DNA of 54,462 bases from Leptolyngbya sp. Heron Island J (GCF_000482245.1 NZ_AWNH01000032.1:1-54462), one strand, 5' to 3'. Counted from the stretch's first letter, positions 8,054 to 16,160 are shown. Made by a program: numbers and translations. The notes: a model not told the origin generated them from the letters alone.

Positions 8054-9860
8054 GGGGTTGGAGTAGTAATGGATACTGTTGGCGAAGTCAAAACACGGTG
8101 TCCGTGGCAGAATTGAGCTATCAATTCCCCACTACATGGGGTGGTGACGTTAGCTAGGAGGAATGGACTCATGCTACAAGTTCAACCCACTGGCTCAGTG
8201 CCAGCTGAAACTGCTCGCATTGCTCATCAAGTCTTTCCCAAAGGTAACCGCTATCTGAAGCTGCGCGATGAACTCGGTTCAATTTATAGCGATCACGATT
8301 TTGCCGCGTTATTCCCTACTCACGGACAGCCCGCTCAGTGCCCCTGGCGACTAGCTTTAGTCTCCGTCATGCAGTTCGCAGAAGACTTGTCAGATCGACA
8401 GGCCGCAGAAGCTGTTAGAAATCGGATCGACTGGAAGTACGCACTTGGCCTGGAGCTAACTGACCCCGGTTTTAACTTTTCCGTTCTGAGCGAATTTCGC
8501 ACTCGCCTGCTGACGGGTAACCAAGAAGAGCAAATACTGAATATTTTGTTGGCGCGTCTCCAGGAAAGAGGTTGGCTAAAGGCGGGTGGGAAACAACGAA
8601 CAGACTCAACCCCTATTTTAGCGGCCATCCGCAATCTGAATCGGCTGGAAAGCGTCGGTGAAACGCTGCGAGCAACGCTGAACGACTTAGCCACGGTTGC
8701 ACCTAACTGGCTAGGCGAGTGGGTTCCCAGCGACTGGTTCGACCGCTACAGCCACGCTATCGAAGAGTACCGCTTACCCAAGGGCATTCCAGCTCGCCAA
8801 GCCTATGCCGAAACGATTGGCCGCGATGGCATGCAACTCCTAAGTGCCATCTACGATGATGGCCCTGACTGGCTACGCCAAATCCCATCAGTAGATATCT
8901 TGCGACAAACGTGGGTGCATCAGTACTTTATTGACAACGGTCAAATACGGCTGCGCTCGGCGAAGGACTTACCACCTGCCGGTCAACGCCATGACTCACC
9001 CTATGACCCACAAGCTAGCTATGGCAACAAACGCAGCACTACCTGGACGGGCTATAAAGTTCATCTGACCGAGACATGTGACGAGAACAGCATTCATCTG
9101 ATCACTCATGTAGAAACGACTCAAGCCCATATCTCAGATACTGACCAGACTCAACCCATTCATGAAGCCTTGGCGACCAAAGCGTTATTACCCCAAGAAC
9201 ATGTAGTAGATGCTGGGTATGTCGATGGGACACTATTGGTAGACAGTCGTGAAGACTTTGGGATTGAGCTGATTGGCCCAGTGCGTCCAGATGTAAGTTG
9301 GCAGGCCAAAGCGCCCAATGGCTACGATCTCAGCCAGTTTCAAATCGACTGGGAAAAGCAACAGATCACTTGTCCAGAAGGTAAGCAAAGCCAGGGTTGG
9401 CCCCCCTCAAAAGATGCTTGGGATAACCCAACTATTCGTATTAAGTTTTCTCGTACCGACTGTCGCCTTTGCCCAAATCGAGACCTTTGCACGAAAAGTA
9501 AAGCGGAGCCAAGGTCAATCACATTGCGCCGCCAGGCTGAACATGAGGCTATCCACGCAATGAGGCAGGCACAGCTAACAGAGGAGTGGAAATCTCGATA
9601 TAACGTACGAGCGGGTATCGAGGGTACGCTTTCCCAAGGTATCCGCGTCTTCGGCATGAGACGGACGCGCTACATCGGGTTGGCAAAAACACACTTACAA
9701 CACCTATTGATCGCTGCCGCGATGAACGTTGTGCGGTTGGTGAATTGGTTGAATGGTATGCCTCATGCCAAGACGCGAACCTCTCGGTTTGCAATGCTTA
9801 ATCCGGCCACATAGGAACTCCTTGGACTTCGCCAACAGTATCCATTACTACTCAAACCCC
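8054..9860. mobile_element. IS1182-family insertion sequence, complete
   Basis: A 1.8-kb element bounded by 36-bp inverted repeats, 8054-8089 and 9825-9860, with a single mismatch. Both contain TAATGGATACTGTTGGCGAA or its complement. The repeats flank one intact transposase gene. No obvious target duplication was recognised, so the exact tips could lie a few bases further out. The ends and the ORF are intact, so the element may be active. Confidence 0.85.
8171..9814 (+). CDS. tnpA: IS1182-family transposase
   Basis: 547 residues from the ATG at 8171, which has AGGAGG nine bases upstream (8156-8161); an in-frame GTG at 8141 is less likely. The N-terminal DUF772-type domain contains YSDHDFAALFPTHGQPA and LSDRQAAEAVRNRIDWKYAL. 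The DDE domain contains RTDSTPILAAIRNL (first Asp), ITHVETTQAHISDTDQTQPI, VVDAGYVDG (second Asp) and YNVRAGIEGTLSQGIR (catalytic Glu region). A CRLCPNRDLCTKS Cys cluster precedes the last motif, as is usual in this family. It catalyses movement of the surrounding element. No frameshift or truncation is seen. Confidence 0.93.
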   Translation: MLQVQPTGSVPAETARIAHQVFPKGNRYLKLRDELGSIYSDHDFAALFPTHGQPAQCPWRLALVSVMQFAEDLSDRQAAEAVRNRIDWKYALGLELTDPGFNFSVLSEFRTRLLTGNQEEQILNILLARLQERGWLKAGGKQRTDSTPILAAIRNLNRLESVGETLRATLNDLATVAPNWLGEWVPSDWFDRYSHAIEEYRLPKGIPARQAYAETIGRDGMQLLSAIYDDGPDWLRQIPSVDILRQTWVHQYFIDNGQIRLRSAKDLPPAGQRHDSPYDPQASYGNKRSTTWTGYKVHLTETCDENSIHLITHVETTQAHISDTDQTQPIHEALATKALLPQEHVVDAGYVDGTLLVDSREDFGIELIGPVRPDVSWQAKAPNGYDLSQFQIDWEKQQITCPEGKQSQGWPPSKDAWDNPTIRIKFSRTDCRLCPNRDLCTKSKAEPRSITLRRQAEHEAIHAMRQAQLTEEWKSRYNVRAGIEGTLSQGIRVFGMRRTRYIGLAKTHLQHLLIAAAMNVVRLVNWLNGMPHAKTRTSRFAMLNPAT

Positions 9861-9863
9861 ACG

Positions 9864-10038
9864 TTGGACCAGCGGGGGCATCTGGACAAAGAATTATGGT
9901 TTCGCCTGAAACTCTTTTCCAATATGGCTTTTAGATCGACCTAATGAGATCGCTCAGAAAACGCTCATTGCTTAGCGTACGTTTTGGTTCCGCTGCTACT
10001 CGAACCCCGTCTCCGCGCGCGTGCCTCCGCTGGTCCAT
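9864..10038. repeat. Inverted 17-bp pair around 175 bp, right of the IS
   Basis: TTGGACCAGCGGGGGCA (9864-9880) is matched on the opposite strand at 10022-10038 with two differences. A third copy of the core, ATGGACCAGCGGGGG (52306-52320), lies exactly at the 3' border of the group II intron. Nothing coding is seen between the arms. Confidence 0.5.
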
Positions 10039-10092
10039 CTCAGCAAAAATATTAAAGTTTTATTAAAGGATGGCCTGTATTTTTTTAGAGCT

Positions 10093-10157
10093 ATAGTATT
10101 TATGTACTATGCGCCTGAGAGTTGAGTATTCTTTTCTCTAAAAAAACACTCAACTCT
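10093..10157. promoter_or_regulatory. Two dyads upstream of the three-gene AAA module
   Basis: ATAGTA...TACTAT (about 10093-10110) is followed by a 10-bp perfect inverted repeat, AGAGTTGAGT (10118-10127) and ACTCAACTCT (10148-10157), with a 20-base AT-rich loop. They sit 100-165 bases before the first gene of the module. They could be an operator, a leader structure or a terminator for upstream reads; the sequence does not decide between these. Confidence 0.35.
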
Positions 10158-10257
10158 TGAACTCGTTTTCAGGGAAACTAAACCGTTCATGTGTGATGAA
10201 ACCCTATAGAGTCTTTCTGCATAAGAATTTTCGTTTTCTTCAAGCTTTCAGTAACTT

Positions 10258-10713
10258 ATGGCACAGCATACACCAAACCAAGAACAAGAGAATAATGAAG
10301 ACCATAAGGACTGGTCTGTAGAAGGCACGAGTATTTCATTGGATGAAATTAGTCACTTAATACGAAACTTTAACGGCCTTATTGAACAATTTAGAGGGTT
10401 ATCACGGACTATTTTTGGCAGTCAGCCAAGAGAAACTCAACAAGAGTCGAAAGCAGTTAACTTACTTAGGTATGAAGACTTGATTCAATATTTTGTTGAA
10501 GCAAAACCGGATGATCTTAAAATTTCCCAAGGAGCTTTAATAAAAGAATATAAAGGCTCTAAATATCTGATACTCCAGATATTTCTAGATAAGAACTATG
10601 AAATAGTTTCATCATCAAGTGGAAAGCCATACGGTCGACGTATTCTTGCTAAGAAGCTCGATCAAGAATTAGTAGACGCGTTTAATGGCAAAGAAATGAT
10701 CATCGTTAAGTAG
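10258..10713 (+). CDS. Hypothetical protein, first gene of AT-rich module
   Basis: 151 residues, not recognised. The first 30 residues are polar and acidic. The middle (ISLDEISHLIRNFNGLIEQFRGLSR) looks like an amphipathic helix. The C-terminal half (YEDLIQYFVEAKPDDLKISQ to the end) looks like a small alpha/beta domain with LLRYEDL, GSKYLILQIFLD and GRRILAKKLDQEL. No signal peptide or membrane segment. It is followed after 12 bp by the next gene and then by the AAA ATPase, all on the same strand and all AT-rich compared with neighbours, suggesting a co-transferred unit. Function unknown. Confidence 0.6.
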   Translation: MAQHTPNQEQENNEDHKDWSVEGTSISLDEISHLIRNFNGLIEQFRGLSRTIFGSQPRETQQESKAVNLLRYEDLIQYFVEAKPDDLKISQGALIKEYKGSKYLILQIFLDKNYEIVSSSSGKPYGRRILAKKLDQELVDAFNGKEMIIVK

Positions 10714-10725
10714 TGAGGTAAGGCA

Positions 10726-11082
10726 ATGGATCCTATCGTTACTCCATTAATTATTGGAAGTGTCCTACTTTTTTTAGGTGTCATAGCTTTGATGACATAT
10801 GAGATGGCAGAAGAGGATGCACAAGATGTTACAGATTCATTTCAAGACTCTATCCAAGATGATACAGAACTGACTGATGAGGATAAAGAAATAGCTTCAG
10901 AAAAACTCAGGCAGTTTATTGAAGTAGAGAAGAAAGGAGATAAGAAATATGAAACTCGATCTGGTGTCTTCAATAAAGACACAGGCAAAGTCTTGGATGG
11001 ACGGAAACGTACATCAGAAGATATTGACGACGAGCTAGATCGCATAGCTAAGAGTAGAAAACCGAAAGTTCTTAGTAACTAA
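10726..11082 (+). CDS. Small membrane-anchored acidic protein
   Basis: 118 residues, not assigned to a family. Residues 4-25 (IVTPLIIGSVLLFLGVIALM) form one transmembrane helix. An acidic linker follows (EEDAQDVTDSFQDSIQDDTE) and then a basic, probably helical tail with GVFNKDTGKVLDGRKRTSED. The topology suggests a membrane anchor with a cytosolic tail. It starts 12 bp after the preceding gene and ends about 130 bp before the AAA ATPase. A guess is that it recruits or is acted on by the ATPase, but nothing in the sequence proves this. Confidence 0.6.
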   Translation: MDPIVTPLIIGSVLLFLGVIALMTYEMAEEDAQDVTDSFQDSIQDDTELTDEDKEIASEKLRQFIEVEKKGDKKYETRSGVFNKDTGKVLDGRKRTSEDIDDELDRIAKSRKPKVLSN

Positions 11083-11213
11083 GAAACTGGGGTTGTCTAG
11101 TTTTTAGGAAAATCGACAGTTTCAATTTGTTGAGTAAAAAGATGGGCATTAGCAAAGCTCGAAGATGTTAATTGCGATCATGTTTTGATGTTTGATGGCA
11201 ATGGAGAGAGTCC

Positions 11214-12458
11214 ATGAGTTACAGTCATAGCTCAGAAAGATTAAGGAATATTTACGTTTCTGGCATTCCTAAAGATGTTTCTGAATCTGAAGCAGCTGTT
11301 TATCGTTCAAGAATAATTTCTGCAACAGAGAAGCTGTTAAATAGTACGATCTTAGAGAATATTACGTTGAACATCAGTACTCTCCAGTTATCAGAGAGCA
11401 ATATTAACGAGAGCACCAATAGATTAAAAGAGAAGTTGAAAGACGAAGATGCAGTAGATGATGAGCTTTCAATTGAAGAAAGAGCACGTCGCTACACATC
11501 AATGAATCCAAGACATACATTTGAAAAATTAGTTTTCCAAGACGATTTAAAATTAAAAATTGGCTACGAAGTTAAAGCTCTATCAGCCCTTTCTATCGTT
11601 CACAATATCTTAAATTACAAGTCTGTTAAGCCAGTACAACGTCGAGGATTGATTCTGGGTGGTGAGCCTGGTACAGGCAAAACAAGTGTTGCTCATGCAA
11701 TTGCAAGTAAGGCTGGGCTGCCTATCCTAACAGTTACTGCTGCCGATATAGAAAGCAAATTTCATGGAGAGGGAACGAAGAACTTAAAAGCAGCTTTTTA
11801 TGCAGCTTGGAGAGATTCTGCTTTGTTACATATAGAGGAGGCCGAGTCTCTGTGTTCTCAGCGTTTGGACGAAGTGAGTACAGGTTCAGAGCAGTCTATA
11901 AATTCACTCAGGAATCAACTTTTTAGCTGCTTAGATGAGTATCCAGTCCCGACTATTTGTACAACCAATGCTGCTCAGAACCTTGACAAAGCACTGGAAA
12001 CTAGATTGCGATATATTCACATTCCTATGCCTGACGAGAGGTGTCGAAAAGAAATTTGGGATAAATGTCTTACAATTCCTGGACGACTACACCTAGGTTC
12101 GAGTGTGTCTACCGTAGAGCTAGCCAAAATTGATAATGTTTGTGGCCGAGAAATTTCTGATGCCGTTGAAGACGCTGCCTTGAAGGCTGTGCTGAGAACT
12201 CTGGATCAAAATAAAGAACCAATCGAAGCTTGCATTACTCAAGGTGATCTTTTGTCCTCTATTGAGGATGCTCGCTCAAGGCGAATATCCAGTTCCCAAG
12301 GACAAGCTTTAACGGATAGTGATAAAGAGGAAATTGGTGGAAGGCTGAGAGAATTAGTTTCTCAAGCAGAAGATGGAAGAGACACTCCTAATACAACATA
12401 TGTTTTATTTAAGGATTCAACTAGTCTAGAGAATTCAAGGGACGGTAAATCTAAATGA
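11214..12458 (+). CDS. AAA+ ATPase (classic AAA type)
   Basis: 414 residues. The first ~110 residues are helical, with no known domain. The AAA core has Walker A GGEPGTGKTS, Walker B-like LLHIEEAESLC (last acidic residues present), the sensor-1 stretch PTICTTNAAQNLDKALETR, and a following arginine (LRYIHIPMPDE) consistent with the second region of homology. The C-terminal lid (about 300-355) is followed by a polar tail. The start is supported by GGAGAG just upstream. The closest architecture is the Cdc48/FtsH-like remodelling AAA group without a protease domain. It probably forms a hexamer that remodels a protein substrate; the two genes before it are candidate partners. Function is inferred only from the fold. 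Confidence 0.8.
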   Translation: MSYSHSSERLRNIYVSGIPKDVSESEAAVYRSRIISATEKLLNSTILENITLNISTLQLSESNINESTNRLKEKLKDEDAVDDELSIEERARRYTSMNPRHTFEKLVFQDDLKLKIGYEVKALSALSIVHNILNYKSVKPVQRRGLILGGEPGTGKTSVAHAIASKAGLPILTVTAADIESKFHGEGTKNLKAAFYAAWRDSALLHIEEAESLCSQRLDEVSTGSEQSINSLRNQLFSCLDEYPVPTICTTNAAQNLDKALETRLRYIHIPMPDERCRKEIWDKCLTIPGRLHLGSSVSTVELAKIDNVCGREISDAVEDAALKAVLRTLDQNKEPIEACITQGDLLSSIEDARSRRISSSQGQALTDSDKEEIGGRLRELVSQAEDGRDTPNTTYVLFKDSTSLENSRDGKSK

Positions 12459-12839
12459 TAGGCCGTGCGTCAGACTAAGCTTCGAGATAGGAGGTTTCTG
12501 CATAACCCCTCGAAAAGGTATAGTCCAGAATAAGATACATGCGTCTCATCCTGGGAAGCACCTTACTCTTTTGCTTACGAAAGCAGATAGCTACACAGTC
12601 AAGAAACACTGTATCAGGCTTTCCGGCGTCTCATAAAGTCTAAGACGATCTGAGAAACGCACAGCGAGACATGAATTGAGACACACTTATCACTACGTCT
12701 CAAAAAGTACGGTTTTGAATTGCATGACTAGTTTTGGCCTATATCGCTTGCTAGTTATATTCTGAAACCCTTGGTTTCTCGTTTCCCTTCTAAGCAAAAC
12801 CCTTGACTTCCAGAAGAATAGTTGCTGTGCAACGCAACT
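12459..12839. promoter_or_regulatory. Non-coding stretch with right copy of direct repeat and GAGAC/GTCTC cluster
   Basis: Positions 12500-12527 are the right-hand copy of the repeat at 7951-7978. After it, GTCTC/GAGAC occurs at 12543, 12628, 12666, 12678 and 12697, several as part of TTGAGAC. No gene is seen. The arrangement suggests repeated protein-binding sites (partition, resolvase or regulator). A short dyad GTTG...CAAC lies at about 12820-12833. Confidence 0.4.
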
Positions 12840-13146
12840 ATGCAATGGGTAAAGAAGTCTGAAAGTCTATCACAGCAAGCTTTTGCGCGATTGGTCCAGA
12901 AAAGTGAAGATGAACGGAATAATCAGCTTTTCAGGCAACTGGCACATACCTTGTGCCGATCACTCAGTCCAACTTTGGTCCGGTCAAGTTTTTGAGCTGT
13001 CACAACTGTTAGACAAGGCTTCTATCGATTATGTGGCAGCTGGTAACAGCTTCGCTAGTATTGATCCCAATAGCGGGGAATGGGGCAGCTCTAATGCAGA
13101 GATAGCCTCAAACCGAACCAGGGAATCCGTACCGAAACCGAAATAG
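12840..13146 (+). CDS. Small plasmid protein split by a +1 frameshift
   Basis: Two overlapping frames. Frame A starts at ATG 12840 and encodes 51 residues (MQWVKKSESLSQQAFARLVQ... to LVRSSF), stopping at TGA 12993-12995. Frame B, open from 12883, continues from the same point as ELSQLLDKASIDYVAAGNSF and ends at 13146. Joined at the T5 tract (12989-12993) they give one smooth ~101-residue protein. The junction TTT TGA G would allow a +1 slip of tRNA-Phe at a slow UGA, much like prfB, but a plain single-base insertion (mutation or sequencing error) is equally possible. Function unknown. The following gene has a relaxase-tail-like domain, so a mobilization link is possible. Confidence 0.45.
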
Positions 13147-13203
13147 GCAGTACGCCTGTACGCATCCTAAACTAATCGCCATTGTTGTCTCACCTCGCAC
13201 ACC

Positions 13204-14073
13204 ATGGCCACCCCCAACAATGCGCCAGGGATTGTCCGTCAAACTACCAATCCCGTCACCACACCTAATCAGCAAACGGCGCAGCGATCGCAAAACATTG
13301 TTCAACGAACCTCGCAACCATCGCGTCCCGCAGTAACGCAGCCTCAGGTCAGCGCGACCCGCAGCAATGTGGCGAGAGACGCGATCTCAAACACCCGGCC
13401 CAGTCAACCGCACCAAACGACTGCCGCTGCCGTCAATCCACCAGCGCCGGTGGTGAAAAAATCAGACCTGTCGGATATTAAGGCATCGCCTGAACTAAAC
13501 GCCCGTCTGCAAGGCATCAACAAAGCGTATCACTCCAAAGACCCGAAGGGTTACAGAGGTGAGGCCACCCGCGAATATCAAAGGGAGCTAGGCCGCCAGT
13601 GTGTCATGCATGGCGGGAAAGGGAGGCTAGGTACATATGAGAATCGCAAGAATGCTGATCATGAGATTGCCTCTCGTATGCTGATCGCAGGGTTTAGTGA
13701 AAAGCAAACAGCACAAACGATTGCCCAGGCATCCCCGAATGCCGCGAATATCAAGAGTCAAGATGGGCGTAAAGCCTACGGTCAAGAGGCCGTCAAGAAG
13801 GCTGCAGAATTACCGCACGTCGTAGATAAAATGCGGGAAGTGCAAGCCGGTAAAAAACAAAATCCCTCGCTTAAGGGGGAAAAGCGATTAAAAGAGTTTA
13901 ACCTGCATACACAGGTAGCAAAACCGCAACAGCAAGGCCGTGCTGTTGTTGATCGCAGCCCCAGAAAAGCCATGCAGCAGGCCCGCAGCCATAGCGCCCG
14001 CAAGTTTGGCAATCGGTCAGCAGGTATGGTCCGATCAACTGGTGCGCGTCGGGCCAGAGGCGGTAGACACTAG
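13204..14073 (+). CDS. Relaxase C-terminal-domain-like protein
   Basis: 289 residues. The first ~90 are Pro/Gln/Thr-rich and probably disordered. The central domain (about 90-200) contains DHEIASRMLIAGFSEKQTA then IAQASPNAANIKSQDGRKA. This closely resembles the tail of the MobA relaxase in this window (ITAKLRIAGFSFNAINRAVI...RSPIAASLP). The C-terminus is very basic (SARKFGNRSAGMVRSTGARR) and would bind nucleic acid. It lacks the relaxase histidine motif. It may be an accessory protein acting on the same DNA or partner as the relaxase tail, or a remnant of another relaxase. There is no strong ribosome binding site; the ATG at 13204 was chosen because the following frame is continuous. Convergent with the next gene (4-bp overlap at the stops). 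Confidence 0.6.
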   Translation: MATPNNAPGIVRQTTNPVTTPNQQTAQRSQNIVQRTSQPSRPAVTQPQVSATRSNVARDAISNTRPSQPHQTTAAAVNPPAPVVKKSDLSDIKASPELNARLQGINKAYHSKDPKGYRGEATREYQRELGRQCVMHGGKGRLGTYENRKNADHEIASRMLIAGFSEKQTAQTIAQASPNAANIKSQDGRKAYGQEAVKKAAELPHVVDKMREVQAGKKQNPSLKGEKRLKEFNLHTQVAKPQQQGRAVVDRSPRKAMQQARSHSARKFGNRSAGMVRSTGARRARGGRH

Positions 14074-14513
14074 GTTTTCTTTGCTTGTTGTAGTTTTGCT
14101 TTTAACTGTTCGAGCCCACATTCCGGCACATACGGTCGCTCAATTGCCAACTGCGTCATTGCCTCTTGTAGGCGTTCAGAACAGTGCTGTACCAGTACAT
14201 GATTATCATTCTGATACAGGGCATCGATAATATTGTTGTCTTCATCCAGGCGATTAATATCCCAGTTCACCTTTTTTAATTTGGTGAGGAAGTTGTCGGC
14301 TAGTTTTGCAACCCTTTTACCGTTCTCTTCAAATGCCTTCTTTGCCTCTGGCGTGTTGAAGCTCGCCCGGATTTCTTCCACGGTTTGCGGGGTATCATCA
14401 AACTGAATCTCCCCTTTGCTCATTCCTGTGTAAATCTCGTCCAAAAAGGTTTTGGGTTGATCAGGGCGGCGCTTATCCTTTTCCAGATAAAAGTTTGTAA
14501 TTTCAGTTGTCAT
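14070..14513 (-). CDS. Hypothetical plasmid protein, all-helical
   Basis: 147 residues from the ATG at 14513 (MTTEITNFYLEKDKRRPDQP); the frame is open further upstream, but that would run into a terminator stem. The sequence is acidic and mostly helical (VEEIRASFNTPEAKKAFEEN, ADNFLTKLKKVNWDINRLDE) with no known motif or membrane segment. A strong terminator separates it from the upstream minus-strand genes, so it probably has its own promoter around 14515-14545. Function unknown. Confidence 0.55.
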   Translation of the reverse strand: MTTEITNFYLEKDKRRPDQPKTFLDEIYTGMSKGEIQFDDTPQTVEEIRASFNTPEAKKAFEENGKRVAKLADNFLTKLKKVNWDINRLDEDNNIIDALYQNDNHVLVQHCSERLQEAMTQLAIERPYVPECGLEQLKAKLQQAKKT

Positions 14514-14546
14514 TGCCCGTAGGATAGCCGAAAACCCTATGTTTTT

Positions 14547-14592
14547 CAATAAAAAAGCCCTAAGGTCGCATGACCTCAAGGCTTTTTTATTG
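14547..14592. terminator. Strong bidirectional intrinsic terminator
   Basis: CAATAAAAAAGCC (14547-14559) and GGCTTTTTTATTG (14580-14592) are perfect complements. Inside them TAAGGTC pairs with GACCTCA around a GCAT loop. A-run and T-run flank a GC core on both strands. It ends the minus-strand transcript of the genes from 16087 to 14610. Confidence 0.85.
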
Positions 14593-14609
14593 AACGTGGT
14601 TTAAGCTCG

Positions 14610-15362
14610 CTACTGACACTCAGGACTCTCAGGTGGTTTCGCCCCAAACGTGCATGCCATATTTATAACATTGGCGAGCTGCCACTCTGATTGTTGGGTA
14701 AGAATCGCAACCTGTTGCTGCAATCGGTACTGTTGCCACCCCAAAAACAGCACCCCGGACAGTGAGAGTAGCGCCACCCACATCCAGCCACTACCGGCGC
14801 GCCGCGCGCCGTTGACCCCGTTGTCCAGGGTCACAAGCCGTTGGTTGACGTGGCTGTTTTGCTGTGTGAGCTGGCTGTTGAGGCTGTCGAGTCCTATCTG
14901 TAGCTGATTGGACAAGCTGTTGACAGTGGTGCTCAAGGCTTGGGAGGTGGCTTCTGACGTATTCAAGCGCTGCGTGAGCGTGTTGCAGGCTGTCACCAAG
15001 AGCTGTAACGCATCGCTCAGCCGCTTCGAGGTTTCCGCCAGCTGCTGCATCACCGCGCCCTTTTCCGCCACCAGTTCCAACGTCTTCAAATTCGTTGCGG
15101 TCCACGCTTCTAGCTCCTGTTTATGAACATCAAATAACGACTGCCAGTCTTGCGGTGCATCTTCGACAATCACTTGTAGCTGGCCCAGTGCGATCGCAAT
15201 CAGCCACAACGGATCGTCTACCTGAATATCTAGGCGCAGCACCAATTCCAGCACGCGGGCTTTCTGATCTGCCTTAAGGTCCATCACCACCCGATCAAAC
15301 GGGGTGAGGGTAGGGGCTGATGATGCTCCGTTGGTATTGTTGGAGTAGTTGTTCACTGACAT
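14610..15362 (-). CDS. Coiled-coil membrane protein
   Basis: About 250 residues. Residues 18-100 (FDRVVMDLKADQKARVLELV, DDPLWLIAIALGQLQVIVED) form a helical domain. A long coiled coil rich in Gln, Leu, Ser and Thr follows (about 80-190). A single transmembrane helix lies near residue 200 (WMWVALLSLSGVLFLGWQQY), then a short tail with two Cys. Its start overlaps the stop of the upstream ParA-like gene (TGATG), so the two are translationally coupled; an in-frame GTG at 15365 is an alternative. This pairing with a ParA-like ATPase and a coupling protein suggests a transfer-related role. Family not recognised. Confidence 0.65.
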   Translation of the reverse strand: MSVNNYSNNTNGASSAPTLTPFDRVVMDLKADQKARVLELVLRLDIQVDDPLWLIAIALGQLQVIVEDAPQDWQSLFDVHKQELEAWTATNLKTLELVAEKGAVMQQLAETSKRLSDALQLLVTACNTLTQRLNTSEATSQALSTTVNSLSNQLQIGLDSLNSQLTQQNSHVNQRLVTLDNGVNGARRAGSGWMWVALLSLSGVLFLGWQQYRLQQQVAILTQQSEWQLANVINMACTFGAKPPESPECQ

Positions 15363-16087
15363 CACAGCACCCCCACCGATTCAATTGCAGCATAGGCTTC
15401 GCGTAGGTACTTTTTCACCCGCTGGCGTTCGATCGACGAAAAGCTGGTGTGGTTTAGCGCCTGCCCGAACGTTAAACTTTCTCGATCAATGCGGTTACGG
15501 GTTGATGTGCCATTAAACCTCCCCAGCTTGATCACCGGCGTGTCGTGGGTTTTGATCAGCGCTTGTAGGGCGTCATCTTCCGCAAAACCCGACCAGTCTT
15601 GCCCACCGGTGCCCTCATTTAGCACGATGATTGTTCTCCAGGCCGCGGCTCCTTCGAATGTGGTCAACACATGCCGGAGCAGCGAGAGAGAATCCCACCC
15701 TCCATCCGAAACGAACCAGTAAATGAAGGAAACCCCGTCCTCTTCCGCCAGTGACAACAGGTCGAGTGCCTCAAACCAGGCTTGCAAACTCGGCATCACC
15801 TGAGCGGGCAGGTTGACGATAGTCCGTTTTTCCAATGCACAATTGTAGATGATATTTGCGTGATCTTCATACTGGCTTCCTTCTGATAGGATGCCGTACT
15901 TCACATCGATAACAGACTTGTAAAGCCTTGCCATGTCTGGATTACTGCGATCGGTTTCCACACAATGGAAATCCAGTCCGGAATCGAGACAGAGCTGTAT
16001 CATTGTACGACTCAATATGCTTTTTCCGACACCGCCTTTCTCGCCCCCCGCCAGGTGACAGAGGTTTGGTTGTTTTCGGGCTGTCAT
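15362..16087 (-). CDS. ParA/MinD-like ATPase of the transfer region
   Basis: 241 residues. The N-terminal CHLAGGEKGGVGKSILSRTM is a deviant Walker A (KGGVGKS), and CVETDRSNPD corresponds to the switch region of MinD/ParA ATPases. The rest is shorter and more divergent than chromosomal ParA, with no DNA-binding N-terminal extension. There is no ParB partner beside it. Its neighbours are a coiled-coil membrane protein (overlapping) and, upstream, the VirD4-type coupling protein. This resembles the VirC1/MobD-type ATPases that help bring the relaxosome to the coupling protein. The assignment to transfer rather than partition is inference from position. Confidence 0.75.
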   Translation of the reverse strand: MTARKQPNLCHLAGGEKGGVGKSILSRTMIQLCLDSGLDFHCVETDRSNPDMARLYKSVIDVKYGILSEGSQYEDHANIIYNCALEKRTIVNLPAQVMPSLQAWFEALDLLSLAEEDGVSFIYWFVSDGGWDSLSLLRHVLTTFEGAAAWRTIIVLNEGTGGQDWSGFAEDDALQALIKTHDTPVIKLGRFNGTSTRNRIDRESLTFGQALNHTSFSSIERQRVKKYLREAYAAIESVGVL

Positions 16088-16109
16088 GGATCATTTTTAA
16101 CGAGACTAC

Positions 16110-16146
16110 AAAAGGCAAAGGCCCGCTATTCTCAAAGCAGCGGGCC
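16110..16146 (-). terminator. Intrinsic terminator, minus strand
   Basis: GGCCCGCT (16120-16127) pairs with AGCGGGCC (16139-16146). On the minus strand the stem is followed by TTTGCCTTTTTG. It ends the transcript of the small membrane protein gene at 16161-16412. Confidence 0.75.
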
Positions 16147-16160
16147 GTAAGAGAAGAGGT

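Noticed and set aside
7807-8157. 116-codon plus-strand ORF
   Set aside because: It crosses the tandem repeat, the TTGAGAC region and the IS end; no protein-like features.
8141-8170. GTG start for the IS1182 transposase
   Set aside because: The ATG at 8171 has AGGAGG at ideal spacing, so it is the better start.
9981-10020. TTCGAACCCC-type string suggesting a tmRNA or tRNA 3' end near 10000
   Set aside because: No complementary acceptor or T-stem is present on either strand.
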